A stretch of 64,000 nt of DNA from Phylloscopus collybita (Eukaryota; Chordata; Aves; Passeriformes; Phylloscopidae): the NCBI GenBank assembly GCA_027886175.1, contig JAJNNQ010000126.1, forward strand, positions 1,054,001 through 1,118,000. The letters are read 5' to 3'. The translations under genes and the position numbers were made by a program. The notes beneath the pieces were generated by a model, which saw only the letters and a program-made list of their open reading frames with translations, was not told the DNA's origin and made no database searches. Below are positions 47,282 through 62,200 of the stretch, in pieces; positions within the stretch are counted from its first letter, which is position 1, and each line of letters begins with the position of its first letter.

Positions 47282-50200
47282 TGCCATTTTGATTTGATTT
47301 CAGATACAGCATTCATTTACACTGTTACAATGGAGTTACTTTCTAGCCAATGTTCAAGGAATCACAAACGCAGATTTTCAACATTGCCAAATAGACATGG
47401 TAATAGTTTATGATAACTGTCTTATTACAACAAATAATTATTAACACAAGTACAAAGGTCCAAACCATAATTACTGCATCAGCTGAGTGCTTTTAATTAA
47501 GCAAATCAGTAATTTGATAATGAAAGATGGTACATGAATAAGACTGAAGTTTTCAAAATGCAAAGTGCTAGTGAAGTTATTAACAAATCTTCCCTGATTT
47601 AAGGATATCACCAAAGCTTTGGGAAATGAGTGGGGTTTTTTTCAGCTGTATGTTGATAGAAGTAGCCCTGTTGTGACTTCTCCTTGTACTTGGTGCTGGT
47701 TTGTGGAGAAGGGAGGTGGTAGATCACAGCAGTTGCCCATGAGGGAGTGAGAGGTTGTGCACTGTCTGCATGTGCCTGCAATGCGGGTTCGCCTGCCGAT
47801 AAGGAATGTGGTAAAGAATGCAAATAACCAAGCAGCCTATCAGACTAGGCCATGCCTAATTTCCTCTGTAAATATTAGTATTCTGCAGGTTTCAGTTGAC
47901 TTCCTGACTTGGAAAAATGTTCCCATGGTAAAATCCTCTTATTGTATTTTAAAGTAGCAAGATATTTTCACCATACTCTTGGTACAAACAAAATTCTCAT
48001 CTTATGCTTTGACAAAACTGACAAAATATTTTCAAACTGTTTTGCTTTTCTGTAGGATCAGAACAAAGTTCATTTTGAAATTCTTTTCCCTTTCCAATAC
48101 AGAGTTTCCTTCATGTTCTGTTCATGTCTTCATAATTAAATAGCTTATGAAATTTGCTATTATTGGATACAAGGAGAGGATTGTCAGTTTTCTTCATTAT
48201 ATGTTGACTCTTTTTACAATTCTCATGGTCTCTATCAAAGTCAACAAGTTCAACAGAATGGGGAAGAAAAAGTTACTCTGACATCCCACCCTTAGGCAGA
48301 AGGAAACACCTAAGATCCACAAATGCTAGTGGTTGAAAGGAATGACTAAAGTCAGAGTGTCCACAAAACACATGAAGCTTTATTATTAAATTATGCACTT
48401 GGCATGGAAAATTGGTATGTTAGTCCCTGACCTACTATATATGTACATGACAGTGGGTTCTGGATAGAGGTAGAATAAAAAAGGGAGAGGAAGGAACATA
48501 TGAAATAAACAGGAAGAGAGAGAGAGAAAGGGAGAAAAAAAGATCACCAATCCTGGTTCCAGTGTTGGTTCAGCTGATGGACTGTCCTGGAGGTATCACC
48601 TAGGCTTATTGGCAGTACCTTTTTATAGACAGGTTTTCCCCACCCTGGAGCTAAGTTTCTTGTTTTCTATGCAAATTAGTTATCATGCACAGTTTGTTCC
48701 TTCAGAGTTTTCTGGAATTCAGTCAGAGGGCTTTGGGGGTCCTGGGTGGTCTTGATGCCCCTCTACAGTCCATGCCCACTTCTCTGCCTCATTCCTGTAT
48801 TTGAGCTGTACCTGTACTTGTACTTATCTGCAGGAGCCTAAACAGGATATTTGTCATGGAAAAGTGCTGCCTACCACCACACAGCCCCTTCTCCAGCCAC
48901 ATCTTGTTCTTTTTCAGTTTGTTATTACCAACAATGCTTGGTTACTATCAGTAGACCTCAGCTGTTAGAACCAACAGTCCTTGGTTATTAACAACGATCT
49001 GTGGTTACTGCCAGCAGACCTTGTCTATTAGTACCAACAATCCTTGGTTATTACCAACAGTCCTTGATCATTAGCAACAGTCCTTGTCTGTTATTACCAA
49101 CAATCCTTGGTTGGTCCCACAGCTGTGCAGCTATCAGTGTTTCAGACATACACATTAGCCCCTTATCTAATGGGATTCTACAGTTATCCTGCCAAAATGA
49201 TGCTTTGGGGGTTTCAGTACCTTTCAGATAGGTTAATCCCAGCATGATCATTAGTTAAATACCTTAACAGTTAAGTGTATCCTAAAGCCATCCAGAGACT
49301 TAGAATGGAAGTGACTTTTACGTTCTCTAGGCCAACCTGCTTGAAAAAGGGCTGACTTCAAAATTGTATCAGATTGGTCAGGCACATGCTGAGTTTTGAA
49401 AATCTCCAGAGTGGGAGATTTTACAATCTGCCAATCTGGCAGCCTGTCCCAGGATTTTACCACAAGATTGCAAAAAGGACTTTTTCCCAAAGTCCAGCTG
49501 ACACTTCTTCTCTGTAATTCTTGCATCTCTTAGAAGAGCCTGACTCTGACTTCTTTGTGTGCCCCTTTTTACCTAGCAGGAGACTGCTAATAATTTCCTT
49601 CTTAAACTTCTGTTCCCTGGGCTGAAAAAACCCTGGTGCTACAGCCTGTTCCTCTCTTGCTCCTGTACTCCAGTCACAACTGTTTTAGTTGCCCTCTGCT
49701 GTTCTCATTTCTAATTCATTAATAGCTCTGCTTTAGCTCTCTAAATCTATATTTGCCACACATACACAGGGCTGTAGTCTTATTTTCTTATACTGTGTTC
49801 TATTAGTAGTAGTAGTATTAAAAAACTGTTGCATAATCAAATATATTAAACTTGACTACTCTGTCAAAAAAACTATAATCTATGAAATAATGGAATTTAC
49901 TCCAATGGAAAATGCAGGTTCTCTGTTTTACACTAAAAACTAGGATAGATAAAATATTAAAGAAACTATGTTGAGAAACATTATGAAATTGGTTGGGGCA
50001 TGAAATAAGAACTTTTTGTTTACAGTATTTTTTTTTCATCTCTTTAAAACCACTTTGTGTTTTATTCTTGTGATCTCTTTTGTTCAGCCTAGGCCATTCA
50101 GCCCTCCATTGACCTCCAACTCAAGTCCACCTCCAGCAGCTCCTTTGGCACGTGCAGAGAGCATTTCTTCCATATCCTCTTCTGCTTCCCTCAGTGCAGC

Positions 50201-53200
50201 AAACACACCTACAGTGGGTAAGTGCAATTAACTATTTTATCTTACTTGAGAAATAGGACAATTCAGCCACCAGGTTGCATCTGTTTGTGAGAATCACTTT
50301 TTGGTGAGAGAAACTTTGCAATGTCTGCTTCTAAATGACACTGAGACACAGGAAAGTAGACTAAATTAGAGTAGACCATAGATCCATGTTCTTTAGGGAA
50401 ATAATATTCACAATTAACATTCCATGAATTCTCATTTGGTATGCTTGTATATCCATCAAGTGCAACATGTTATAATATATTCGTTCAGAAGATGTTATTG
50501 TGTAAGTGCAGAAATACTTAGGGATACTGAAAAATTTGAATGAGTACAAATGTTCACAAAACTGAGTTCTTTTATGTTCTTTTAATTTTGTTTGTTGTTC
50601 CATAATTGCAGTTTCCAAAACATAAATCTAATGCATCTTTTTCTTCAAGTTAGTTAAGAGCATAAGCTAAGCAGTAAAAGCAAAACAAACAATTAAACAA
50701 GAAAGATCAAGATGAAAAGGAATGTGTTGCCACTAATTTCAGAAGGTTTTCTCTTGTTTTTTAGAAGGCCCTTCAGTTTTGATATTTGATTATCATAAAT
50801 CAAAAGGAGGTATTGGGGTTTTTTTAGTTAGTTGGGGTGGGTTTTTTTGTTTGGGGTTGGCAGGGCTTAAGACATTTAAACTTGTTTATTTAGCAGTACT
50901 GAACTGTTTAATTCCTGAACACCATTACACCTTTAGTCACAAGTTAAACTAAATTGTCAAGTTATCATTTCATTATCTGAAAATTTTATTGATGCCAAGG
51001 ATTCCTCAGACAGACTCACCAGCTCAGAAGAGCATCCATGCAGCACCTAGTGGGAGATCTGCAGTGGGCATGTTTCCACTCTATGCTGAAGCAAAGCTAC
51101 TAAATTCTGCCCAGCCTTAGCTCTTACAGTTCAGTGTCCATCAGTTCCACAAATGCTGAGAAGCATCACAGAAATACAGTTGATATTTGGTTGCCAGAGT
51201 CTATCCAGGCTCACATCCTCACATCTCAGCTCTGGTGTCAAGGAGACAAAAATTGGTGGCAAAAGCATCAACATCCCCAGCTCTGGGGAAATATGTGTGT
51301 GTGTTGTTGGAAACAGTGACAGAGTGAAATCATGAGGTGAGGCAGGAGGTAACGAGGTGTGTGCTGACACTGAAGTTTGATGTGGTTATTATTCTGGCCT
51401 AGGAAAAATAAATAAGGCCAGTTCCATCTGCACTGACTGTATGAATCAAATAGTCCTGGGAAAATGGGAAGGGCAGTGCAAAAATCTGAAATACTCTGGG
51501 GCATGAGGATATAGTTTGCAATACATCCTGTACTGTTTTGACTTTTGCACAATCCACTGTTCCCCTTATGCCATTTGTTCTGAATAATGGAGAATTGATT
51601 CTGATTATCTTTTTCCAAGTGAACTTCAAGGCATGCCTAATTGAGTGCTTCTTTTATGCTTTAGCCTTAATTTAATTTGCAAAATATTTTTGAATAATTA
51701 TTTTTAACATCTATATTTGCTTGAAATATTTTGTTTTCTTGCAATGTTTTGTTTCATTTAAATGTAATAGATGATGATCTTTTGATTCGAAATCTTCCTA
51801 CAATTGAAAAGCTTTGTGAGACACCACCAGGTATTGTACTCAAAGCACATTTATGTCTTAACTAATCATTCTAATATACTACATCTAATAAAATTGTATT
51901 TCTTTTGAAACAAGTTTCTCCAGATATTTCTGGTATCAGGCACATACAAGTTGCTTAACATCTCTACTACATAACAAGTTGTATGTTGCTGAAATCACCA
52001 AAACTTGATGTAAACACTTTTATATGATGTTATCTTCTGTCTATCCACTTCCCTGCTCCATAAATAAGCTGAAACTTGGCCTTGCCTCTTCAGTTTGTCA
52101 TTACTACTTTCCTTCAAGTAAAGTGAATATATTTTTACTTTGACAATCCTTTTCCTCCCAAAACAAGTAGGTAATAATGTTTCTATATTTACATATAATA
52201 CAACTCGTAGAATACAGACATAATAAAGATAGTACTTTCTTTAATAAATTTTATTTTCATGACAGCTGTTTAGCCAGTATTAAAACTCTCTGGATCTTTG
52301 TTCCTAAACTGAACTAAAACCATTTGATCAGCTTTATTCATCTGCCCTTTTTATGACCAATGATGCAGTCTTTTGTTCTGCAGTTTTGGTCTGCACCTTG
52401 AAGGTGTCAGTGCAACCATTTGCATGGTTATGTCACTAGCTCTTGTGTCAGCACAGCTCAGGGACTGGCAGTAGTGATCAGGCTGAGGCTGGTGACAGGG
52501 CATTTAAGCCAGGTTTGCCACCACCACTGCCGAAGGTGATAGAGCTGGAGCCTTGATCTGGGCTGCAGCCTGAGATGAAGTGAGGGTACCTTCATGCAGC
52601 TGTCACTTTCCATCTGAGACCTCACAGCAGATATAGAAAACCCTGAAGCTGAACATTGCTGCATTGAATTGTACTCTCAGCAGCAAGGCAACAAAACTAT
52701 GGCTTTCAATGTCAGGACAATGTTTGTTTCATATGACAGAATGACAGAATCATGAAGGTTGGGAAAAGACTTCCAAGAGCAAGTCCAGGCATTGAACAGT
52801 CACCACCTTGTCAACTAAACCATAGCTCTAAGCACTCCAGTCATTTCTTGAACACTTCCAGGGGTGGCCACTCGCCCACCTCCCTGGGCAGCCCATTCTA
52901 AGTGAAGAAATCCTTGCTGTAGTCCAGCCTGGATCTCCCCTGGCACAGCTTGAGGCCATTTCTTCATTTCCTGTTGCTGACTGCCTGGGAGAAGAGACTG
53001 CCCCTTACCTTGCTACACTCTTCCTTCAGGCACTTGTAGAGAGTGATAAGGCCCCCCTTATCACTACTTTTCTCCAGGCAAAATATCCTGAGCTCCTTCA
53101 GCTGTTTCTCATATGACTTAACTCTCCAGACCCTTCCCTTGCTCCATTGCACTTCTCTGGATGTATTCCTTGAATTGAGGGGCCCAGAACTGAACACAGC

Positions 53201-56200
53201 ACTTGAGGTGCAGCCTCACCAGTGCCCAGCACAGGGGGACAATCCCTGCCCTGCTCCTGCTGGCCACACTCTTGCTGCTACAGGCCAGGATGCCATTGGC
53301 CTCCTTGGCCACCTGGGCACTGCTGGCTCGTGTCCAGTCACTGTCACCAGCACCCCCAGCTCCTGTTCCTGTGGGCAGCTTTCCAGCCCCTCTGCCCCAG
53401 CCTGTGGCCCTGCCTGGGGTTGTTGTGAGCCAAGGGCAAGACCCAGCACTGGGCCTTGTTGAATGTATAGTAATTTATTTATTTTTTAGTTTATTTTTTT
53501 TTTCTAGGAGAATGCATAGATTTTTGAGTCAAAAGTTGATGAACAGTGGGAGCAAATAAAAAAGAAGTGATCTCATTTGTAGTTCCCCAAATAGGTCACA
53601 GAGAAATATAAATACATATGTATTTTCTTTGGTATTCCCTAAAAAAAAGTTAAAAGAATGTAATTATTTCTAATAAATTTCACTTTCCAGTCAAGCAAAG
53701 AGTATTTGTCTTTTACCAATAGGAATATAATTAATATGTTTGCATTATTCTGCATAATTTTTGAAATATTGCTATAAAAATGTACATCAGGCCATTAAGT
53801 AAAAGATTTTAAAATAATTGATACACCTGTATACAATACAAGATAATCCTGTCTACTCTACAGCTGTTTGTTGTTACTTAGTAAATTGTCAGAAAAAGAC
53901 ATTAAAACAGCTCAGCAACCGTAGTGCCACATTGACTGAGTGTACACTTTGGCTTTAGTGAAGAATAATTCTGCAGTTCAGTATTTCAGCAAACAGAATT
54001 TCTGTTAATTGAAAACTCATTATTTTATTGAACTTTTGCCTCTTGAAATAATGATTTCTGTATTCCTGAGACTATTGGGAATCACAGCTTTTATTGGTAG
54101 TTTCCAGGGAGAGAAAAAACTTGGGAATCATGATCTATGTATTGTCTGAAAGAATAAAGAAAAATGACCTACTGTTCATACTGAAAAAAATGAATAAATC
54201 AGTTGTTTTTATCTAGAATCATATTTAGTTAATTTAAGAATTTTGGTTTTCAACACCTTTGACTAGATCTCTTGGATCTAAGGAGGCCTAAGTGTTGCAC
54301 AAATATTTTCATGGTAGTGAGAAGCATTCTGAACATTTTACTGCCTTATGTGAGAAATTGTAATTGAGAGAGAGGTATGAGGTAGAAGAATTAGACCAGC
54401 TCCTGTCTTTTCCTATCTTTCTGTCACTACTTCATTCATTTACCTCTTAATTTAAGGTCCAATGTGAGATATTAGGTGCTCTGTGAAGAGCAAGGCCCCA
54501 AATTCCTTTTTACTTCTGAAAGAGCTCAGAAAGGACAGCCACTTGGAGTAAAAAGGTTTGATTTGCCATGGGCAATATTATACAGAAGCATTTCGTCCCT
54601 GCTTTATGGTGTGAAAGAGAAATTTTTCAATCTGCTTATGGAAGATGAAGACTGTACCTCCTTGTGATAAGCAATACTACATGATACAGACCATTTCTTC
54701 ATGGTACAAAAAACATAATAAGATGCTATCTGCTGCACTAAGAAAAAAAAAGAAGAAACTTCCAGTATTGTATTCCATACACGTGTAGAAAATTTGTGAA
54801 AATGAAATCCCATGTCAAACTGTTCAATCAACTGTGTATGTGCATTTCAAAAAGCCTTAGCATGAGGTCTTGGTTGATTTTTATATCTCTGTGTTGGAAT
54901 TGTGTTGTGTTGGCACAAGCGACGAGTGAAGACTTCTCCAACAATTTCTACTTGGGAATTGCAATGTTTGTTGGCTGAAAAAAATTAAAAGAATGTTCAA
55001 CAGTTCACTTTTATGGGGTAATATTGATGAATTTGTGTTTAATTTTAATTTGCGTCATTTTTACTGTAAGTGAATTCTTTGTATTTCTGTGACCATTTTA
55101 TCATGCGTTTTTTTCCATACAAAAAGCATACAGTAGGGATTTTTTTTAAAGCATTCTAGTCAATTTGGGTCTGTTGACTTTACCCCCACCAGCAGCCATT
55201 TTAATGCAGTGTTGCTCTGTCTCACGTATTTCCTTGTGTCTGTTTACATAACGTCATGCCAACAGTCAAACCTGCGTTCTTAGGCTGCTGAGCTGCATTT
55301 TGGTGGTAGGATTTGTACTCTGCTTATGTATTTCTACACACTTTAGAAGTAATGCCTCAGATGATACTGTGACGTTGGTGTAAACTCTTGTGAAAATTGC
55401 AGATGTAGTCAACCATTCTGAAATCTACTAAGCTTTTTGAAAATTAAACCTATACACTGTATGTATTCTAGGTGTTTCACGTGGTCCCAGTCCCGTCAGC
55501 CTTGGAAACCAGGACACCTTGCCTGTTGCAGTAGCCCTTACTGAATCTGTTAACGCCTACTTTAAAGGAGCAGACCCCACAAAGTTAGTTAAATAGTGAA
55601 TTGTGTTGAATGTATTGAGTTACAATAAGAAAAAACACTGGGTCTACTTTTACATACTGGGGGAGGGAAATGAGTGTGCATTGGAAGAGGAATTCAAAGG
55701 GGTTTTTTTTTCCCTTGGGTATAAATGACAACAGTGGCTAATTGTCCTGTAATGCCAGGAGTTCACATATACCCACTTTACAAAAATGTGTTCAATGAGA
55801 GCACTGAGAAAGACAAGGATTTTTATCATTGTCAGGTAGGTGTTACATGTAATTATGTGCAGCCAAAGGCATTCATTCCCTGTCACATCCATTGCTATGC
55901 TACTTGGCCTTGCCTAGGCAGAGCCATGCCATATTTTCAAAGCTTGAAAAATATCCAAGACTACTGTATGCTTAAGCAGTTTTAAGTTTTTTTCTTTCTT
56001 ATTTCATCTTACTTGAAAGCTGAAAGTGACAGTAGATAGTCACATTACTCTCATTTGAGACTGATTTTCTGTTTTTAATTCAGTTTGTATGATTGTGAAA
56101 TCTCAGTGGTTGCTTTAAAATTAGTATTAGAACTAGGTAGTTAATGAGTTGCAATGAAGCTGATTTTTTTATTCTCTTCTAGATGTATTGTGAAGATTAC

Positions 56201-59200
56201 TGGTGATATGACAATATCATTCCCAAGTGGGATTATTAAAGTCTTCACCAGCAACCCATCTCCTGCTGTGCTCTGCTTCAGGGTGAAAAACACAACCAAA
56301 TTAGAGCAGATTCTTCCAAATGCACAACTTGTATACAGGTTTTGTATTTTTATTTATTTATTTATTTGTTATTTGTATTGTAAGCTACATAATTTGTAAA
56401 ATATAAGTTGTTGTCTATGCAAATCAGAATTCTTTGCTATCTGGTTAAGTCAATTACATACAATTAGATTTTCTGAATTAATCTTGTTCAGCTTAACTCT
56501 CTCCACTGCTACTGTTAAAAATCTCAATGATTATTGGACTTAAAACATGTGCTGATTATAACAGGAGCCATAAAAAATAATTTGTAAATGTGTCTGTGTT
56601 TTCATATGCATTTTATAAATCATTTCTTTATACAGTAGTAATAATAGTAAAACTAAATGATGAAACAGTAGGCTTAAATGGAAAACAAGTTGTAGGAGAT
56701 TCATGCACTCTCCTTTGCCATCTACTAGTGTATTTTAAAGCCGAATCATTACACTAATCAGATTCTTTACATAGCTACCTCTCAGATGTGTTGCAGTGTG
56801 CTTGGAAGAATTTGTAGGAAAAAAAAGGTTGCTGATTAAGTAGCAAAATTGTTGAAATTGCACTTGGAGATACTGTTTGTTAGAAAAATAGAAAATCTGG
56901 AATATTTTAGCAGAAATCCATTTCAGCTGAGCAGTTTCTCTTTTCATTTATTGGAGAAATTATTTGAATGCTAAGCTAAGTGTTTTTAAATGCTGTATTT
57001 TTTAATTACTGAAATAATAAATCAAACCATATGTGTGTATTATTTTGTATTTAATTTCATTTGTTAGTTCATACTTAATGTAATTAATAATTCATACAAA
57101 ATTAAGTTTAATTACAGTTTGACATGACAGTTTATAACTGCAACGTTAGCAGAGCTGCATCTGATGAAGTGAAATATACTGAAAAAGCATATTTTGCAAA
57201 TGTCTAGTATTCTTGAATGAATGAGTCATGTAATATTTCATTCCTAATTAATGATCTGTCTTTGTAGTGATCAGTCACAAAGTGATTCCAGTACTAAGGA
57301 CTTTTGGATGAACATGCAAGCTATTACTGTCTACCTCAAGAAATTATCAGAGCAGAATCCATCTGCGTCCTACTACAATGTGGATGTTTTAAAGTATCAG
57401 GTAAACAATTTTATCCTTTTGTAATTTTTTAGGAATTTCAGCAGATATATACCCAGAAATTAAAAGATTTATTCTTTGTCTGCCAGCATGGAGGTGAACT
57501 GTCATCCCTCATCTAGACCAGTTCCGGGTATGTCTCTACTTACAATGTGTAGATTCTGCCCAGGCTTAGCAAATTCCAGCTATGCTTCATGTCATTCCCT
57601 AAGATACAGGGCTTGTTTCAGCTTGCTAATGCTTCAGACCAATCCTGCAAGCAAGCTTCAAACACTGGGTGTTTTTTTTTTTATTTTTGTCAGCAAAGTC
57701 AAATTCTCCTTTAAGAGATTTGATGGGGACTTGTAGTTTGTACTTGTACTGTGTTTGATTTTGCAATTGCCTAAGTTTTGGATGCTGTCACTGATGAATT
57801 TTAATGCATGGTTCTGGCTTTCTATTGAAAGAGAGTAGGTTTAGATTAGATATTAAGAAAAAGTTCTTTACTCAGAGGGTGGTGAGTCACTGGCACAAGT
57901 GGCCCAGAGAAGTTTTGTATGCCTCTTCCTATCCCTGGCAGTATTCAAGGCCAGACTGAGTAGGGCTATAAGCAACCTGGTCTAGTTGTCTGTGCCCATG
58001 ATGAGGATGGGTTGGAACTATATGGTCTTTAAGGTCCGTCCCAGCCCAAAAAATTTTGTGAATCTATCTGAGAATGTGTGACATACTGATTTCTCACAAT
58101 GTAATAGCACGGGAGTAGTCAGAATGGGTTTACTGAGCATAAGCCATGCTTGACCAAGCTGACAAACTCCTATGGTGACATGACTGCCCCTGTGGATGAG
58201 GGCAGAGCAGCAGATATTGTCTACTCTCACTTCAGGAGGCCTTTCAACACCGTGTAACAGAATCCATATAGAAATGCTGGTGAAGAACAGAGCAGACACT
58301 GAGGTGAACTGACCCCCAGGGGACATTGATTTTACAGTTTAATGGCTTCATTAATGATCTGAATGTCAGGACAGAGCGTACCCTTGGCAAGTTTGCTGAT
58401 GGTATCAAATGAGGATGGCCCTCTGGATAAACCAGAGGGTCATTTTGCCCTCCTAAGGGGGCTCAACAGGCTGCAGAAATGGGCTGAAAAGAACCTCATG
58501 AAATTCAGGAAGAAGCACACTTGGGGAGTCACCAGCTGGAAATTATCTTGGCAAAAAAGGACCTGAGGGTCCTGCGGGTTACCATGTTGAACATGAGCCA
58601 AACAACTCACAGCTCATGCTGCAGAGGCAACACATTGTCTCCTGGATGGTCTCCTAAGCTTCAACAGGCACAGTATTGCTAGTAAGTGAAGGGAGGGCAT
58701 CCTTCCCCTCAACACTGGTGACACCACACCTGGGGTGCTGTGTTCAGTTCTGGGTTCCTCATTGCAAGTGAGACTGGTTAGAGTTCAGCAAAGGGCCACA
58801 AAGATGATGGTGGGATTGGAGCATCTGTCCCATGAAGAAAGCCTGAGAGAGTTGGGATTCCTAAGCCTGGAAAAAAAGGTAAGTTCAGGGAAATCTCATC
58901 GGTATGTATAAATACCTGAGAGAGGGCACAGAGAGGACAGAGCCAAGCCATGTTCACTGGTGCCCAGTGACACAGTCAGGGGCAATGGACACATGATGAA
59001 TCTCAGGAGATTCCCTCTGAACAGCCAGAACCACATTTTTTGCTGTGACAGTGGCTGACCACTGAACACAGGTTGCCTAGAGGGATGGTGGAGTCTCCAT
59101 TCTTGGAAATGTTCAAAAGTTGTCTGGAGCTTAGACATCCTGCTAGAGGTGGCCCTGTGTGAGCTGGAGGGTTGGACCAGACAGCCTCCAGGAGGTCTCT

Positions 59201-62200
59201 GTCAGCTTCAGCCATTCAGTGCATCAGTGAGATGATATTCTGTTGTTAATAAAAAGTCTTCATGAATATTCAAGACTTACCTCAAAGGGAGAACAGAGAT
59301 TTTCTAGGCCTGTCTTGAAATGTCTGAACATCTGAGACAACTGTCTGCACAACAAAAAAACCCTGAAAAGTGCCTGTCAGTCCAGCTGTTCATACCTGTA
59401 GTTACCACATCTGCCTGGCATACTGAACCTGCAAAAGGCATGTTAGGCACAGAGAATTCTTAAAAAAGATGGAAGGAAAAAAAATTTGGTTTGCTGAAAT
59501 GAGTACTGTGTATTCTTCTTGTAAAAATGAGGCATTGGCATGTGGAAACCCAGACAGATAAAAAAGGCTTTGGACTGACAAAAAAAGGCAAGAGTGTGCA
59601 CCAGGGCACAGGAGGTTCCTCAAATAGATTGAGAAGGTAATTGAGATGCATCAGCACAGTAGAAAGAGCTCAGCTCCAGAAGCAACATTCAACCTGCCTG
59701 CAGCAGGAAAATAATGCTCTGAAGAGGTGAGAACTATTCTGCTGGCTGCCTGTCCCATGACAGGTGTTGTCCTGTGGTGCTGGCAGCTGAATTGGCACAG
59801 CACACAACTGCTAAGGATGAAGCCATTTCACTGCAAGCATGCATCTTGCATAAAGCAGAACACAACAGAAACAAAGCTTACAAAAAGTTATAAAAGAGCA
59901 GAATGGAGCCTCATAGGCCAGAGGAAGTTTAAACCTTTTCTTTAAGTGTTTTAATTTAAAATTAAAGCAGCAGGAATTCCTTTAGGCAGCAGTCTTCAAA
60001 ATTCTGTGATTATGGACTCGGGTCAATTGTTCTCTTGATATTTTATCAGCAGTAAGACTTATATTAATTACCATCATCCCCTAATTCTGCCCAAAAGGTG
60101 GATATTTTAATTAGTTATTTCCAATAATTTATTCTTTTACAGGTATCTTCAAATGGCATACAGTCCACTCCATTGAATCTTGCAACTTACTGGAAATGTG
60201 ATGCTAGCACTACTGATGTGAGAGTGGATTATAAATACAATCCAGAGTCAATGAATGTGCCTAGTATGCTGTCTAATGTCCAGGTTGTGGTACCAGTAGA
60301 TGGAGGAGTAATAAACATGCATTCACTTCCACCTGCAAAATGGTAATATTAATTCTTTTCAGTATTTTTTCAGATTCCTTTCAGTGTATTCTTTAGTGTC
60401 ATAGCCTGAAAAAATTCACAGGAAGAAACAGCAAAATGTGTAGTATCAGATGTCTAGATATTTTGTGGTCTAAAACAGAGCATGTGCAGCCAATTCACAT
60501 AAACTGAAACAGTCAGTAAGTACCCTTCCCAACTGTGTAATAATACAAGCCTTTATGAATTTTCCAATGTTTGCTTTCTTTTGTCCAATAGAGTTTTAAT
60601 ACAGTAATTTGAAATGGATAAAAAACATTTTCTGTATGTATCAATGCATTCTTATAAGGAGTTTATATAGAAAAAGTAGCAGAAAGGCAGTTTTTAAAAA
60701 GATTTCCTGATTGTTCTAACTTAAAAATTAGCTTCTAATGGAAACAGTTTTAAAACAAACTCTGCAACTGAGTAACTGAGGAGTTCTCCACAAGCCAGGT
60801 AGCACTGTCTCTCAATTCAAGCCTCATGTAGATTGCATTGGACTAGCAGCTACCTGCCACCACCTTCGAGCCTGCATTTACAGTAGCACTTCAAAGTGTG
60901 ACATTGATAGCAGGAAATTATGTTACAAGTTTGTAACAAGCAGAGGGGGTAGTAGGACTAGACAGAGTAATCCAGCCCTGGAGCAAAAGGTGAGCAGAAT
61001 TCAATCACTCTGCCTGTCCAGCATGTACATACTTGCCCAGCTGTAACATAAATTCTGGACTGTTTATTCCCCAAATGGTCTTTTTAATGCAAAGAGGGCA
61101 AAGAACACCAAGTTGAAGGAAGTTAGGCTTTGCTAACCTTGTTTCTTATAGATCAGTTTACCTTACAAAGCAAGGTTTAAAAGAAAAATAAACATGATGC
61201 ATTTGTTGGGTAGATACTGATGTTTCTGGAGGCAATACAGTTACAGCTACAGTTATTGGACAATGTAGTAAAGAGTATAATTTTAAGTGGAAAAAAAATC
61301 CTTACAGGACTGAGTCCTTCTTGACTTGGTATTTCAAGGAAACAGTACTTTTAACCAAATCTTAACCTTATTCTGAACAAGAACATGTTCGGTATCCTAT
61401 CTGAACAACACAACTACTCTGTGGTGAAGCCAGTCTCCCTAGCCAGGCTTCTTCCACAAACCCTCTGTAATGAAGCTGGAGTGAAAGCAGGAACACCCAC
61501 CCAAAACACTCCGTGTTAGCTGGGAAGGCTTAGGGAGAGTTGCATTTGTGAATTCACCTAGGCAACTTCCAACACCCAGAATTTTGGCAAGCTGAGCAGA
61601 GGGGAAAAAAAAAACATTTATGTTCTAGGCAGGTATAGTATTTGTGATGTACTACCTGTTCCATCTAGTGTACCGGGTGGTAGGGTTTTGGTCTTTTTTT
61701 AGGAAAAAATTCTCTTACAGTGTGACTTCCTGTGAGTAAATACGTGCTACTTATGTGGGCATTTCAGTCCTGGTACATCAATGCCGAGAACAATTTCAAA
61801 CCTATCAGCCCTTCATGCTGCTCACAGCTTTAAGTTGTTGATTTTCCTTTGATGCAACTGCTAGAAAGTCCTCCAGGAGTTAAAATGCCCTGTCAGCTTA
61901 GACACTCTTGGTACCCTTTTCTGCCCCTTTAAAGTGTCTAAAGTTAGCTTGAACAGAGTGTCATGGATGCCAATTAGTTTTACTAGAATGGAAATAGAAT
62001 AAAATTCATGCTCTCAGGACTCAGGGGAGAACTCATTGCTCCCCATTCTACCATCATCATGAAGCATCAAGACACAGCTTCCAGACTGCTTCCAGAGTAA
62101 CTTACACTTTAGGACTGCAGAGCAGTTTGAAGGTTTGAATTTCCTAACTGTAGGTGGGGACAGTGTTAAATGTTTAAAAAATTATGGTATAAAATAAGGT

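Larger units (their letters stand above)
47240..50087 (+). other. FCHO2 intron carrying an LTR with tandem repeats and a CR1
   Basis: It holds an ATT microsatellite right after the donor, an LTR-like block (about 48280-49260) and an antisense CR1 (about 49270-49700). The remaining parts (47290-48280 and 49700-50087) show nothing I recognise. Confidence 0.75.
57401..60142 (+). other. FCHO2 intron with two adjacent sense CR1 pieces
   Basis: It contains CR1 fragments at about 57825-58075 and 58095-59235. The flanks 57401-57820 and 59240-60142 show no element I can name. Confidence 0.75.

Noticed and set aside
48511..48540. GA-rich tract as a retroviral polypurine tract
   Set aside because: Its position and strand relative to the TATA box do not fit a tract next to a 3' LTR.
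53043..53559. Overlapping open frames of 139 and 118 codons on the + strand, and others on the minus strand
   Set aside because: All lie in an antisense GC-rich CR1 fragment, and none matches CR1 ORF1 or ORF2 in the right direction.
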